Source: RI-242 sp038246255
Lineage (GTDB): Bacteria; Planctomycetota; UBA1135; GCA-002686595
Length of the DNA stretch: 64,000 nucleotides
Reading direction: 5' to 3'
NCBI GenBank assembly: GCA_038246255.1
Contig: JBBRWC010000003.1
Location: 26,065-90,064 of the forward strand
Positions 44,496 through 53,439 of this stretch are shown piece by piece (within the stretch, counting starts at the first letter, position 1; each line of letters begins with the position of its first letter). Below the pieces are notes generated by a model. It had not been told where the DNA came from. It did not search any database and saw nothing but the letters and a program-made list of their open reading frames with translations. The position numbers and the translations under genes are program-made.

Positions 44496-46981
44496 GGGCG
44501 CTCTGGCCCCAACAGAATGCGTTCGGTGCCCGATGTGGGCAACTCCACCGACTTCGAGCCTCCGGCGCGGCGCGGGTGCTCGACGAATAAGCGCCAACGG
44601 CCGGGCGCGGCCTCCGTGGTGCGGTAGCGATCTCCTTGGCGCGTGAGGGTCAGCGGGGGAGCGAGCGGCCGTGGCCCGCCCTTCGTCGCGTCGGCGGGCA
44701 CGAGGCGCACGGCGGCATCCCGCAGCGGTTGGCCGCGTTCGTCGAGCACTTCGACGGTGAACTCGATTCCCGGCTCGAGCACCAGCGTGCCGAGATCGTG
44801 CTCGTCACCCGGCGCAAGGTGGATTGGACCGGCGTTCAGTGCGCGTCGACCCGGTGCGCGCACGGCGAGCGGCGTGCGTGTGGGCGCAAGACCCGACCAC
44901 TCGAATGCGGTGCCCGCGCGTACGAGCGAGCCACCGCGCGGTCCCATGAGGATCAAGCCTTCGACCGCGGCGCCGGTTTGCTTGTCGACGACGTGGCCGA
45001 TGATCCGCGCGCGCTCGGGGCGGTCGTCGCGCTCAACCTCCACGTCCAGCAAGCCGTGGATCGGGAGCGCGACGTCGATCGTCCGCGTGAGGTCCCACGC
45101 GCTCGCGACCACTTCGATGGTGTAGCGACCAAGCGCGAGGGATTCGATCTCGAAACGGCCGAAGCGATCGCTTGCCGCGACGCTGCCCGCTCCGTTGCGG
45201 TCGGACCGTTCGCGTGGTGCGTGCTCGGAAAACTCGGATGCGCGCACGAGCACGCCTTCGACCGCGTTCCCGTCGACGTCGTGCACGCGCCCCGCGAGCG
45301 AAACGACCGGCGCGAGCGCGATGTCGGAGTGCTCCGCGCCCGCGCTATGGTTGAACGCAAACCGCGCGGAACCAAAACCGGGTGCGCCGGCTTCGACTTC
45401 CGCAGGGCCCTCGGGCACGCGGTCAAAACTGAAACGACCGCGATCCGACGTCGTGCATTCGGCGAGCGCCGTCGCCGCGGCGTCGCGGCCGATCCACAGC
45501 ACGACGTTAGCGCCCACGATGGGCTCGCCCGCTTGGCTGACGACGCGACCCGCGAGCGGCGCGGCGGCGGGGAGAACCAGTTCCGAGGACGGCGCAGGCG
45601 TGCTCCCGAGCGGTCCCACCAGGACCCGCGCCCATCCCAACTGGTCCGCGCGGTCGGCGGGGGGCTCGGCGACCACGACAAGGCGCGCTCCCGCGGGCAC
45701 CGACTGCAGCGCAAACGTGCCGTCGGCACCGCTCATCGTGGATTCGATCGCGGGTGCACCCGGCGCGGAGTCCGCGCGCAGAATTTCGACGCGCGCCTTT
45801 GCGACGGGCTCGCCCTGGTGGTCGCGCACGCGCCCTTCGACGACAAGCGAGAGCGGTAAACGCAGGACGATTTCGAGCGCTCCACCGTCCGCGCCCACGT
45901 TGAACTTGCGCCGCTGCTCCGCTCCCGTTGCGCTGGTGGCCACCAGGCTGAACGGGCCGGGTGCGAGGCCTTCAAAACGCGCTTTGCCGTCCGCGTCCGA
46001 GCGCGCGTCGCGGCGGTCCACGTCGAGTGTGGTCGTAGGCCGCGAGCCGCGGTCGGGTTCCAGCCGCAGTTGTGCATCGGGCACGGGCCTGCGCTCCACG
46101 TCCTCGATGCGCACCTCGACCACCCCACCGCTTGCGAGCGCGACGCTTTCCCGGCGGGTTTCGCCGGCGCTGACACGCACCCCTTCGCGGAAGGGCGCAA
46201 AACGCGCGCCAAAACGCGCCTGGTAGGCGTAGTCGCCCGCGGGCAGCGGTGTGGCCTCGAAGCGCCCGTCGCCGATCGGTTCGACGGGGACCACAATCCA
46301 GCTCCGGCTGCCGGAGGTGGACTGACGCCAGAGTTCGAACCCGCCGGCGTCGGTGGGCTCGGTGCCGAGTTCGAATCGCAGCGTGGCGGCGGGCTCGAGC
46401 TCGAACTCGAATCCGCCTTCGCGATCGAGCGCTTGGTCCGCACGGCGCAATACGAGCCAACCGGTCGCTTCGACCTCGACGTCGGCGCGCGGCCCATGGC
46501 GCCATTCGAGTTCGAAAGCGCCGCGCTCGTCCGCTTTACCCCGCGCGCTGAAACCCGCCGCGCGCAACTCGATCGCGGCGCTCGCAAGCGGCACCGCACC
46601 GCCGCGCACGCGCCCGCGGACGACGATGGGCGGAGTGAGCGGCGGCGCGCCCTCGACCGCACGCCGGGCCGCAAACGCACCGGCGGTGAAACCTTCCGGG
46701 CCAGGGTCGGTCTTGGGTGGTTGGGTGGGGGTGGTGGGTCCCGCGCGCGCGAACCGCGCGCCCGGTGCGCCCCCATTCGACAAAAAATCCGAACCCGCGA
46801 GGTCGACGTCCGGCTCCGCGCGGTCGGCTGCCAAAAGCAACAGCGATGCTTCCGCTGCGCCAGCCGCGCCGCCGTCCACTCCCGTCGACACCCGTCCACC
46901 GCTCGCAAACAGCAGCACCAACGCACCGGCAAGGGCCGCGGCCAGGGCAATCAATGCCAGCGTGGTACTCGGACGGACCAT
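44492..46981 (-). CDS. Membrane-anchored carboxypeptidase-regulatory-like repeat protein
   Basis: An 829-residue protein anchored by an N-terminal helix (about 8-26) with the remainder outside the cytoplasm. It holds five to seven beta-sandwich units of the carboxypeptidase-regulatory-like type, recognisable as V-x-G-R-V and D-x-x-G-x-F pairs: VVEGRVRDHQGEPVAKARVEI, SGADGTFALQSVPAG, LAGRVVSQAGEPIVGANVVLW, LAGRVHDVDGNAVEGVLVRAS. Such modules serve in adhesion or binding, not catalysis. ATG at 46981; the stop overlaps the Ppx/GppA gene. The remnant at 12242-13493 is related in type. Confidence 0.82.
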   Translation of the reverse strand: MVRPSTTLALIALAAALAGALVLLFASGGRVSTGVDGGAAGAAEASLLLLAADRAEPDVDLAGSDFLSNGGAPGARFARAGPTTPTQPPKTDPGPEGFTAGAFAARRAVEGAPPLTPPIVVRGRVRGGAVPLASAAIELRAAGFSARGKADERGAFELEWRHGPRADVEVEATGWLVLRRADQALDREGGFEFELEPAATLRFELGTEPTDAGGFELWRQSTSGSRSWIVVPVEPIGDGRFEATPLPAGDYAYQARFGARFAPFREGVRVSAGETRRESVALASGGVVEVRIEDVERRPVPDAQLRLEPDRGSRPTTTLDVDRRDARSDADGKARFEGLAPGPFSLVATSATGAEQRRKFNVGADGGALEIVLRLPLSLVVEGRVRDHQGEPVAKARVEILRADSAPGAPAIESTMSGADGTFALQSVPAGARLVVVAEPPADRADQLGWARVLVGPLGSTPAPSSELVLPAAAPLAGRVVSQAGEPIVGANVVLWIGRDAAATALAECTTSDRGRFSFDRVPEGPAEVEAGAPGFGSARFAFNHSAGAEHSDIALAPVVSLAGRVHDVDGNAVEGVLVRASEFSEHAPRERSDRNGAGSVAASDRFGRFEIESLALGRYTIEVVASAWDLTRTIDVALPIHGLLDVEVERDDRPERARIIGHVVDKQTGAAVEGLILMGPRGGSLVRAGTAFEWSGLAPTRTPLAVRAPGRRALNAGPIHLAPGDEHDLGTLVLEPGIEFTVEVLDERGQPLRDAAVRLVPADATKGGPRPLAPPLTLTRQGDRYRTTEAAPGRWRLFVEHPRRAGGSKSVELPTSGTERILLGPERP

Positions 46982-47053
46982 CTTCGTCCGAGCCTAACGA
47001 ACCGGCGGGGTCCGCGGGCGCGTCGCCGAATCCGGGGGCAGGCCGTTGCGCGC

Positions 47054-47104
47054 CGGTGACGCCGCCGGTGACGCCGCCGTGATGCTGCCGTGATGCTGCC
47101 GTGA
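47054..47104. repeat. 11-12-bp GC-rich tandem repeats
   Basis: Two copies of GGTGACGCCGCC followed by two copies of GTGATGCTGCC and a partial third lie in the 177-bp gap between the beta-propeller gene and the carboxypeptidase-regulatory-like gene. They are noncoding. Confidence 0.7.
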
Positions 47105-47158
47105 CCCGGCGAACTGTCACCCAGGCGCCGACGGCGGCGCCAGGCGAAGCCAGCGCTG

Positions 47159-48043
47159 TCAGCCGAGCGCGTGGTTTTGGGCCTGGCACTCGCCCGCGAG
47201 GTCCAGCACCGACAGGCGCGCGCCGCCCTGGTCCAAGAGGGCGAGCCGCGGCTCCCGCGAACCGCTGGCGGGCGCGAGGGCGAGCCCGACCGGATCCTCG
47301 ACCGCAGCGGGGTGGTCCCCATCGGCGCTCGGCACGAGTTCACGCTCGAAGCGGCCGGAGGGGTCAAATAGCACAATCCCGGCGCCCAGGCCATCGAGTG
47401 CGGCGATCGCAGAGCCATCCTCCAGCGCGACCACTGCACGCACGACCGCGCGCACGACCGCGCGGCGGCCACGGCCCCCAAGCGCGGCGCGGACGTCGAA
47501 CTCGAAGTGGAACTCCCGGTCGCGCCAAACGTGCACTCGGCCGCGCGGCTCCGCGGCGATCACCCAGCGGCCCGCCGCCGACACCCCGACCACGCCGCGA
47601 AAACGCCCGTGCGAGTTGCCGCTGGGCTGCAAAGAGCGCAGCAACTCCCCGCCCGCGCCAAACACCTGGACCCCATGCCGCCGCTCACCGCTGCTGCCGA
47701 CGATCAGCTCAAGGTCGTCGCTCGTGCCGCGCACCGCGAGTGCGCTCGGGCGACCCAAATGCGCCGCGCGGTCATCCACCGGCCCCGGCGAGTTGCCCAG
47801 TTGGTGTGTCGGCGTGCCAAACAGGTTGAAAACCCGCACGATGCCGCGCCGGCGGTCCGCGATCCAAAGGCGCCGGTCGCCGTCGACGGCCAGCGCATTT
47901 GCGTCCGCGCGCTCGCCCTCGGGCGCGTCCCAGCGGAAACCCGCCTCAAGACGCTGGCCATCCAGGTCGTAACAGCGCACGTGGATGCGATTGCCGCCGC
48001 TTGCGACGAACAACACACCCCCGGCTTCGGCGATCGCACTCAA
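47159..48043 (-). CDS. NHL/beta-propeller-like protein
   Basis: A 294-residue protein with repeated blades of the NHL/SMP-30-like type: VLFVASGGNRIHVRCYDLDGQ, ANALAVDGDRRLWIADRRRGIVRVFN, RPSALAVRG, LALLDQGGARLSVLDLAGE. It should fold as a six-bladed propeller. No signal peptide is present with the chosen start. TTG at 48043 is preferred because it overlaps the metallophosphoesterase stop as TTGA and has GGGAGG about 4 nt upstream; open frame further upstream lies within that gene. A 12-bp DNA repeat near 47441-47465 encodes Arg-Ala-Val-Val repeats. The function is unknown. Confidence 0.72.
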   Translation of the reverse strand: MSAIAEAGGVLFVASGGNRIHVRCYDLDGQRLEAGFRWDAPEGERADANALAVDGDRRLWIADRRRGIVRVFNLFGTPTHQLGNSPGPVDDRAAHLGRPSALAVRGTSDDLELIVGSSGERRHGVQVFGAGGELLRSLQPSGNSHGRFRGVVGVSAAGRWVIAAEPRGRVHVWRDREFHFEFDVRAALGGRGRRAVVRAVVRAVVALEDGSAIAALDGLGAGIVLFDPSGRFERELVPSADGDHPAAVEDPVGLALAPASGSREPRLALLDQGGARLSVLDLAGECQAQNHALG

Positions 48044-48927
48044 ACGATCCCTCCCGACCCGTCGACGAGCTCGACACACACGATTTCGGCGGGCGAGCGC
48101 ACCCGCAGTGGCACACCGAGCGCACCCAGTCCGCGGCTCGTGATGATCGCCGTCGCGCCGTGTTGCACACGATCGCCCGGATGGGGCGGGGCGAGGGCGC
48201 GGATCCCCGGCAGGTCGATCTGATGCCCGTGGGTGTGGCCACACAGGATCAGCGCGCAGCCCGCACGGGCGAGCCATGGCGCGGCCGCCGGGTTGTGGCA
48301 CAGCACCACCTCGATGTCACTCTCGCGACTGCCCGCGCGCGCGGACTGCGCATCGGGTGCACGCGCCTCCTCGACATCCTCGAGCCCCACGAGCACGAGG
48401 TCGCGCTCGCCCCCCGCAAAGCGCACCGCGCTGTCCCGCAGGAAAACAAAACCCGCTTCCCGTTCGAAGCGTGCCGCGATTTCATGTTCGCGCCGGCCCC
48501 GGTAATCGTGGTTGCCGAACACCGCGAACTTGCCCAGGCGCGCGCGGATGCGCGCGAGGTCAAAGATCAGCTCGAACGCTTCCTCGGTGCGGTGTGTGAT
48601 CAGGTCGCCGGTCAACACGACGAGGTCCGGCGCGAGCGCCAGGACGGCATCCACCGCATGGGCCAGGTCGCCGCGCCCGAGGAACGGACCCGCGTGGGGA
48701 TCGGAGAGCTGGACGATGCGCAGGCCCTGGAAAGCGGTCGGCAAGCCATCGATCGCGAGGCGCTCGCGACGCACGCGCAAACGGCCGGGAGACAGCGCGG
48801 TGCGCCGATAAAACGCGCGCCCGCCCAGGGCCGCCGCCGCACCCTCCAGCAGGTGGAAGGCGAGCAAGCGGCCGCGGGAGAATCGGCGCGGCACCAGGCG
48901 CAGGCCGGCGGTGGCGGCTGCGCTCAC
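48040..48927 (-). CDS. Calcineurin-like metallophosphoesterase (YkuE/YaeI type)
   Basis: A 295-residue phosphoesterase with all five metal motifs: LSDPHAG (Asp, His), VLTGDLITH, FGNHDYR, a histidine in VLCHNP, and CGHTHGHQI. The subgroup (YkuE/YaeI) acts on membrane phospholipids such as UDP-diacylglucosamine or similar head groups; the substrate here is not known. An N-terminal hydrophobic stretch may lie against the membrane. It overlaps the sulfatase-like gene by 4 nt (start 48927, sulfatase stop 48924) and the propeller gene by 4 nt. Confidence 0.9.
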   Translation of the reverse strand: MSAAATAGLRLVPRRFSRGRLLAFHLLEGAAAALGGRAFYRRTALSPGRLRVRRERLAIDGLPTAFQGLRIVQLSDPHAGPFLGRGDLAHAVDAVLALAPDLVVLTGDLITHRTEEAFELIFDLARIRARLGKFAVFGNHDYRGRREHEIAARFEREAGFVFLRDSAVRFAGGERDLVLVGLEDVEEARAPDAQSARAGSRESDIEVVLCHNPAAAPWLARAGCALILCGHTHGHQIDLPGIRALAPPHPGDRVQHGATAIITSRGLGALGVPLRVRSPAEIVCVELVDGSGGIV

Positions 48928-50024
48928 CGGTCGGCCTCGCCGCCCACGTAACCCATGCGCCCCAGCAGCGCCCGGCGCGCTGTGTCGTCGACACCCACGG
49001 TTTCGAGCGTGCCGCCGTGGTCATTGCGCCACAGCGCCGCGAGCGACGTCAAATCCGCGCTCAACGCCGCACCGGTAAAAGGCGCGCGCTCGAAGGGGTC
49101 GCTTTCCAAGTCGTAAAGCACGGGGGAAAGGCCGCTGCGCTCTGCGACGTGCTCACGCGGCACGTGCAAACGGTGGCGGCCGGACGCGGTGACGCTGGTG
49201 AAGCGCGACGTCACGCCAAAAATGTGCCTGCGGCGATCAATTCCGTCGCCATCGAACAGGTCGGGCCCATCGAGCCCCGCCGGTCGCGCCAGGTTCGCCA
49301 GCCGCAGCACCGTCGGAAGCACATCGAGGAGGCACACCGGCCGCGTTTCGCGATGGCCCGCGGGCACACCGGTTCCGGCGAACACGAGCGGCACGTGGAC
49401 CTGCTCGGAATTCAGCGTCAGCCCGTGGTCGGAATAGAGCCACGGGAAATATGCCTCGGGTTTGTGCGGTTCGCCCGGCATCGCGGCGCGATCCCACAGG
49501 CCTTCGCCGTGGTCGCTCGTGAACACGACGAGGTCGCCGCGGCCGGGCTGGCGCTCGCGGCGCCGCTCCAGCGCGCGCAACACGCGCTCAAACGCGCGGT
49601 CGGTCTTGAGCACCTTTGTGTCGTAGAGCGCGAGGCGCTCCTTGATCCCGCGATAGGCGGCGTCGTCGAGCAGCGCGCCTTGGCGATCGGGCAACGCCGC
49701 GGTGAACGCGGCGCGCCGCGCATCGTCGGCAAGGATGCGTTCGGCGCGCTCCGCCACTTCGGACGCATACCGGCCGGACGGCAGCGTCCAGGAGCTCATC
49801 GCGAAAGCGCGCTCAAAAACGGCGCCCGTTGCGCCCAAGCGTGCAAGCGCAGGCGTCGTGTTGCGCCGGTACCCACCGACCGTCGTGCGGTCGGCCCGCA
49901 ACGTAGCGACCACGACGAGCAGAATGTCGGGTCGCGCGGGAACCTCCCCACAGCTCGCCACGATGGCGAGGGACGACGCGGCGCACAGCCCCGCCGCCCG
50001 CAGGGAGGCGCCGCGCGTCAGCAT
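48924..50024 (-). CDS. Shortened sulfatase/phosphoethanolamine-transferase-like lipoprotein
   Basis: A 366-residue member of the alkaline-phosphatase/sulfatase superfamily with a lipoprotein-like signal (lipobox VASC, Cys25). Residues 32-90 hold the first part of the fold (ILLVVVATLRADRTTVGGYRR, then MSSWTLPSG). The first metal Asp, normally in a D-T-L-R-A-D motif, is Ala. Instead of the usual 120-150 residues with FTG and HG motifs, the sequence jumps within about 50 residues to YDTKVLKTDRAFERVL and then the intact second metal site VVFTSDHGEGLWD. It therefore looks internally deleted and may be inactive. It overlaps the DUF3050 gene by 7 nt. ATG at 50024. Confidence 0.72.
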   Translation of the reverse strand: MLTRGASLRAAGLCAASSLAIVASCGEVPARPDILLVVVATLRADRTTVGGYRRNTTPALARLGATGAVFERAFAMSSWTLPSGRYASEVAERAERILADDARRAAFTAALPDRQGALLDDAAYRGIKERLALYDTKVLKTDRAFERVLRALERRRERQPGRGDLVVFTSDHGEGLWDRAAMPGEPHKPEAYFPWLYSDHGLTLNSEQVHVPLVFAGTGVPAGHRETRPVCLLDVLPTVLRLANLARPAGLDGPDLFDGDGIDRRRHIFGVTSRFTSVTASGRHRLHVPREHVAERSGLSPVLYDLESDPFERAPFTGAALSADLTSLAALWRNDHGGTLETVGVDDTARRALLGRMGYVGGEADR

Positions 50025-50923
50025 CCCCCGCCCGCGTTCGCGGGCGCGCTGAGCTGCGCAAGGAGCCCGTCCCAAAGGGCGAGGCGCGCCTTGAGCGCGG
50101 CGCGCGCCGCCGTGTAGGCGTCGCTCCACGCGGCCGAATCCGTGCCGAGGATGCCTTCGAGCATGCGCAAGGACGCAGGCCCGTGTTCGTCACCGTCCAG
50201 TTCGACGTGTCGCTGGAAGTAGAGGGCGAGGGTCCGCGCGCGTGCCGGATGGCGCTGGGCGAGACCCGCGACGAGCTGTGAGAACATGTCCGGGATCACG
50301 TCCTCGCGGCCGAGGGTGAACGCGGCGGCGATCATCGGCAGCGAGCGCGATTTGACGATGCGCCAGGTGGTTTGCACGAAGCTGCGTCCGTGGCACGGCG
50401 CGCCGGATTGGGTGATCGCCTCCGACACACCCTGCCCGCGGGCGAGCCGCGCGAGGAAGTCGTCGATCGGCCCGCCATCGGCGCCGAGCTCCCCCATCGC
50501 TTCGCGGTAGAGCTCGAAATGGCTCAGGATGCGCCCGTCGGGCAGCTTGTCGCTCTCTTCGGCCAGCACCAACTCGTTCACGATCCGCCGCGCGGCGCTG
50601 GAACCCTTGGGCACCCAGGGCACGTCGACGCAGGTGAGCTCGCGCTGCAACGCCTTCAGGAGGGACATAAAGTCCCACACGGCGAAGATGTGGTGCGACG
50701 CGAAGAGCGCCAGGTCGTCCACGTCCACGAGGCGTCGGTAGAGCTCGTGCTCCACGAGTTGGCGGCGCAGCGGCGCCAGCGCCGCCATCAGTCCCGCGAG
50801 GTCGCGCGGGATGACTTCGATGCGGGTATCGCTGAGGGAAACCGGGGTAGGGGAACGGGACTCTCCCAAAGACGACTCTCCCAAAGACGACTCTCCCAAA
50901 GACACGGTCGCGTTGTCGCTCAT
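50018..50923 (-). CDS. DUF3050 family protein (heme-oxygenase-like fold)
   Basis: A 301-residue DUF3050 protein. The family is all-helical and related to the heme-oxygenase-like superfamily that includes diiron oxidases. Conserved-looking stretches: VWDFMSLLKALQRELTCVDVPWVP, LVLAEESDKLP, SHFELYREAM and YFQRHVELDGDEHG; the Glu/His residues there could bind metal, which is inference. Residues 7-21 are three Ser-Leu-Gly-Glu-Ser repeats encoded by a 15-bp tandem repeat. ATG at 50923 is used; the gene heads the chain DUF3050, sulfatase-like, phosphoesterase, propeller, all overlapping. The role is unknown. Confidence 0.82.
   Translation of the reverse strand: MSDNATVSLGESSLGESSLGESRSPTPVSLSDTRIEVIPRDLAGLMAALAPLRRQLVEHELYRRLVDVDDLALFASHHIFAVWDFMSLLKALQRELTCVDVPWVPKGSSAARRIVNELVLAEESDKLPDGRILSHFELYREAMGELGADGGPIDDFLARLARGQGVSEAITQSGAPCHGRSFVQTTWRIVKSRSLPMIAAAFTLGREDVIPDMFSQLVAGLAQRHPARARTLALYFQRHVELDGDEHGPASLRMLEGILGTDSAAWSDAYTAARAALKARLALWDGLLAQLSAPANAGGGC
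50859..50903. repeat. Three perfect 15-bp tandem copies in the DUF3050 gene
   Basis: GACTCTCCCAAAGAC is repeated three times without a mismatch, encoding Ser-Leu-Gly-Glu-Ser units near the N-terminus on the minus strand. Perfect identity suggests recent slippage; the frame is kept. Confidence 0.9.
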
Positions 50924-51108
50924 GGTTGACCGCACCCCGAGGGGCGCGTGCGGTTGCAGGTCATAGGCTTTCGAGAGCGCCGAGTCGATCCTGTAGCACC
51001 CCCGCTCCCCGCTTCCCCACACGTCCCGAACGCGGCCCGGGACGGACACACGCCCTGAACATAATGTGCCGTTGCACCGCTCCGCCCTTTCTCGCGGGCC
51101 CTGCCCAC

Positions 51109-51184
51109 CCCCCCGCTGGGAGCGCGGGCCTCCAAGCCCACCCTGGAGCGACAGCGGAAGAAAACTCTCGCTCCCAGCGGGGGG
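51109..51184. repeat. 76-bp element with perfect 16-bp inverted ends
   Basis: CCCCCCGCTGGGAGCG (51109-51124) and its exact complement CGCTCCCAGCGGGGGG (51169-51184) enclose 44 bp that has its own small dyad (CTCCA/TGGAG). It lies in the 326-bp gap (50924-51249) between the GT39 and DUF3050 genes, both on the minus strand. It could be a REP- or MITE-like dispersed element, a strong mRNA hairpin or an attenuator. No other copy is seen in this window, and no target-site duplication is evident. The rest of the gap shows nothing. Confidence 0.6.
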
Positions 51185-51249
51185 CTTCTGGCTCGCCAGC
51201 CGTCAAGCCAGCGGCGGTGCCATCGCCACCCCCGCACGCATGTCCGCGA

Positions 51250-53439
51250 TCAGCGGGTTTCGATGCGCGCTTCGGCGAAGCCGCCGTAGATCCGCGGAGG
51301 TGACCCATCGGGGCCCGTTGCGTTGGCGGGATCGCTGACCACCTCGAACGCGAGCTCGACCACTTGCCCGGCGTATGCCGAAAGGTCCGCCTCGAGCGGA
51401 TACCAGGTCTTGCGATCGCCCGCGCGCGTGTCGATCCTCTGCTCCGCCACGACCGCGTCGCCGACCCACACCCGCAGAAGCGTGGCCGGCCCCGCGACCT
51501 GCTCGAACGTCAGGCGGTGGTGCTCCCCCACCAGGCAGGCAAAGCGCGGCGCGCCGCTCGGGATCACGACACCCCGGAACGTGGCGCGGCCCGGGAGCAA
51601 AATCTCGATCGCCATGTGCTGGGGCTCGTCCATCGCCACCAGGAAACGCTGCGCGCGCACGAAACCACCGGGCGACGCGAAAATCTGTGCGCCACCCAGG
51701 CCATCGACAAACGGATTAGCGCCGCCGACTTTCCACACCTGGAGCCGGTCGTGCGGCGGCGACGCGAACGCAAACGGCAAAAAGCCCGCGTCGGCGCCGT
51801 AGAACCCGGCGCCCGCGTAGCTGTGGTGGATGCGCACGGGCCACGGATCGGGGAACTCGACCACGGACTCGCTCTGGATCCGTTGCACGACACCGGGGTG
51901 CAGGCGATAGCGCCCGGAGCTGCCGTCGTCCGGGCTTGCCGTCGCGAGCACCATCGACTTCAGGATCCGATCGCCCTCGCGCGGCGCGTTCGACGCGGTG
52001 GGGAGCACTTCCAGCCCGGCGAGTAGCTCCAGGTACCAGCGAAAGCCCAGTTCGCCCCAAATCCACGTGTTCGATCCGTGCCACGGGCCGCCGGGGGCAA
52101 TCCGCGCCGCCGTTTCGACGCCAATGCGTGGGTAGAGGGCGGCCGCGCGGTGGTCGGCGCCCGCGGCGAGGACGCCGAGCACCGCGCTCAATCCCGCGGC
52201 GGCCCACGCCGCACGCGCAGGCAGGTGCGCGAGGAGCGTTCCGCCGATCAAGAACAGCGCGGGCAGGGCGGGCAGCGCGTAACGCGTCGCTCCAAAGGGC
52301 AGCGTGAACCACGCCGCCACGACAAAACCCAAGAGCCACAGCGACAACCACGCGCTTTGACCGCGGCGCTCGCGCCACGCGGCAAACCCGATGCGCAGTG
52401 TGGGCACGAAGGGCCACAGCGCGATCACCAGCGCGAGTGCCCCAAACGCAAACACCGCATGGTGCAAAAGTGCGTTGTGCAGCAGCTCGGGCCGCACCTT
52501 CGTCGCGCGCCAGCCCCACACCGCAAACGCCATCGCCGCGGCCGCGGCGGCGACCAACAGAATGCGCGGCGCGCGGCGAAGTGCTTCGAGTGCCCGCCGC
52601 GGCGCCGCGAGCGGCCCCAGGAACAGCCCGATCCCCACGCCGCCGAGGGCGGCCACCGCGGCGAGCAAACACGCCCCGTGGTCGATGCGCGCGAAGTCAA
52701 GCCCGTCTTTTGCACGCGCAACTTCCGAACCGCCGGTCGCCGCAAACGCGAGCCCGAGGTACAGCGCGGCACCCGCAAACGCGACCAGCGCGGGGATCGC
52801 ACCCCGCAGCCGTTGACTGCGAGTCAGGCCGGGCCACATCAGCGGCAAGACCGCGAGCAGCGGGATCGCGGCAAGGCCGTGGTAGCGGGTCAAACCCGAC
52901 AGCACCGCGAGGACTCCCGCGGCCGCGAGTTCGAGACGTGCACCGCGCTCCAACCCGCGAACGGCAAGCGCCATGGAGCACGCAAACAGCGCGACCATCG
53001 GCAGGTCCGTCATCAAGCCGCCCGCGAGCACGAGCGGCGCGGGCGCTAGGGCGAGTGCGAGCGCCGTCGGCAGCGGTCGCGCGCCAAAACGCGCTGCGAG
53101 GCTCGCCACGGCGAAACCGAGCGCGCCCAAGCACAGCGCCGAAACGAGGTGCGCGAGCCCGATTTGGTGTGCCGCGCCACCCAGAGCCCGCGCGCCGGCC
53201 AGAACCCACAGCCACACCGGACCGTGCATCACGCCGGTTTCGACGGTGATCGGCAGGCCCTGGTAGGTCGTGCTTTGGGAGAGCACGTCGCCGCCATGCT
53301 GCACCAAAAGCTCGGCCACGCGCAGGTACGCCCAGTCGTCCTGGTGCACGGCCTTGTTCCAAAAACCGAGTGCGGCGACAAATGGGATCGCAAACGCAGC
53401 GAGCAGTTCGCCGCGGCGCGGCACGCGGACTTCAGCCAC
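51250..53439 (-). CDS. GT39-like membrane glycosyltransferase
   Basis: A 729-residue membrane protein of the dolichyl/polyprenyl-phosphate-mannose glycosyltransferase (GT-C, PMT_2/GT39-like) type, with ten or more helices in residues 10-470. The catalytic-type acidic pair follows the first helix (NKAVHQDDWAYL, around residue 35). The remaining C-terminal part (about 480-729) is a soluble, probably periplasmic beta-rich domain. GT-C enzymes use a lipid-phosphate sugar donor, and the upstream gene is a GT2 of the kind that makes such donors. GTG at 53439 overlaps the GT2 remnant by 8 nt. The acceptor is unknown. Confidence 0.82.
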   Translation of the reverse strand: MAEVRVPRRGELLAAFAIPFVAALGFWNKAVHQDDWAYLRVAELLVQHGGDVLSQSTTYQGLPITVETGVMHGPVWLWVLAGARALGGAAHQIGLAHLVSALCLGALGFAVASLAARFGARPLPTALALALAPAPLVLAGGLMTDLPMVALFACSMALAVRGLERGARLELAAAGVLAVLSGLTRYHGLAAIPLLAVLPLMWPGLTRSQRLRGAIPALVAFAGAALYLGLAFAATGGSEVARAKDGLDFARIDHGACLLAAVAALGGVGIGLFLGPLAAPRRALEALRRAPRILLVAAAAAAMAFAVWGWRATKVRPELLHNALLHHAVFAFGALALVIALWPFVPTLRIGFAAWRERRGQSAWLSLWLLGFVVAAWFTLPFGATRYALPALPALFLIGGTLLAHLPARAAWAAAGLSAVLGVLAAGADHRAAALYPRIGVETAARIAPGGPWHGSNTWIWGELGFRWYLELLAGLEVLPTASNAPREGDRILKSMVLATASPDDGSSGRYRLHPGVVQRIQSESVVEFPDPWPVRIHHSYAGAGFYGADAGFLPFAFASPPHDRLQVWKVGGANPFVDGLGGAQIFASPGGFVRAQRFLVAMDEPQHMAIEILLPGRATFRGVVIPSGAPRFACLVGEHHRLTFEQVAGPATLLRVWVGDAVVAEQRIDTRAGDRKTWYPLEADLSAYAGQVVELAFEVVSDPANATGPDGSPPRIYGGFAEARIETR

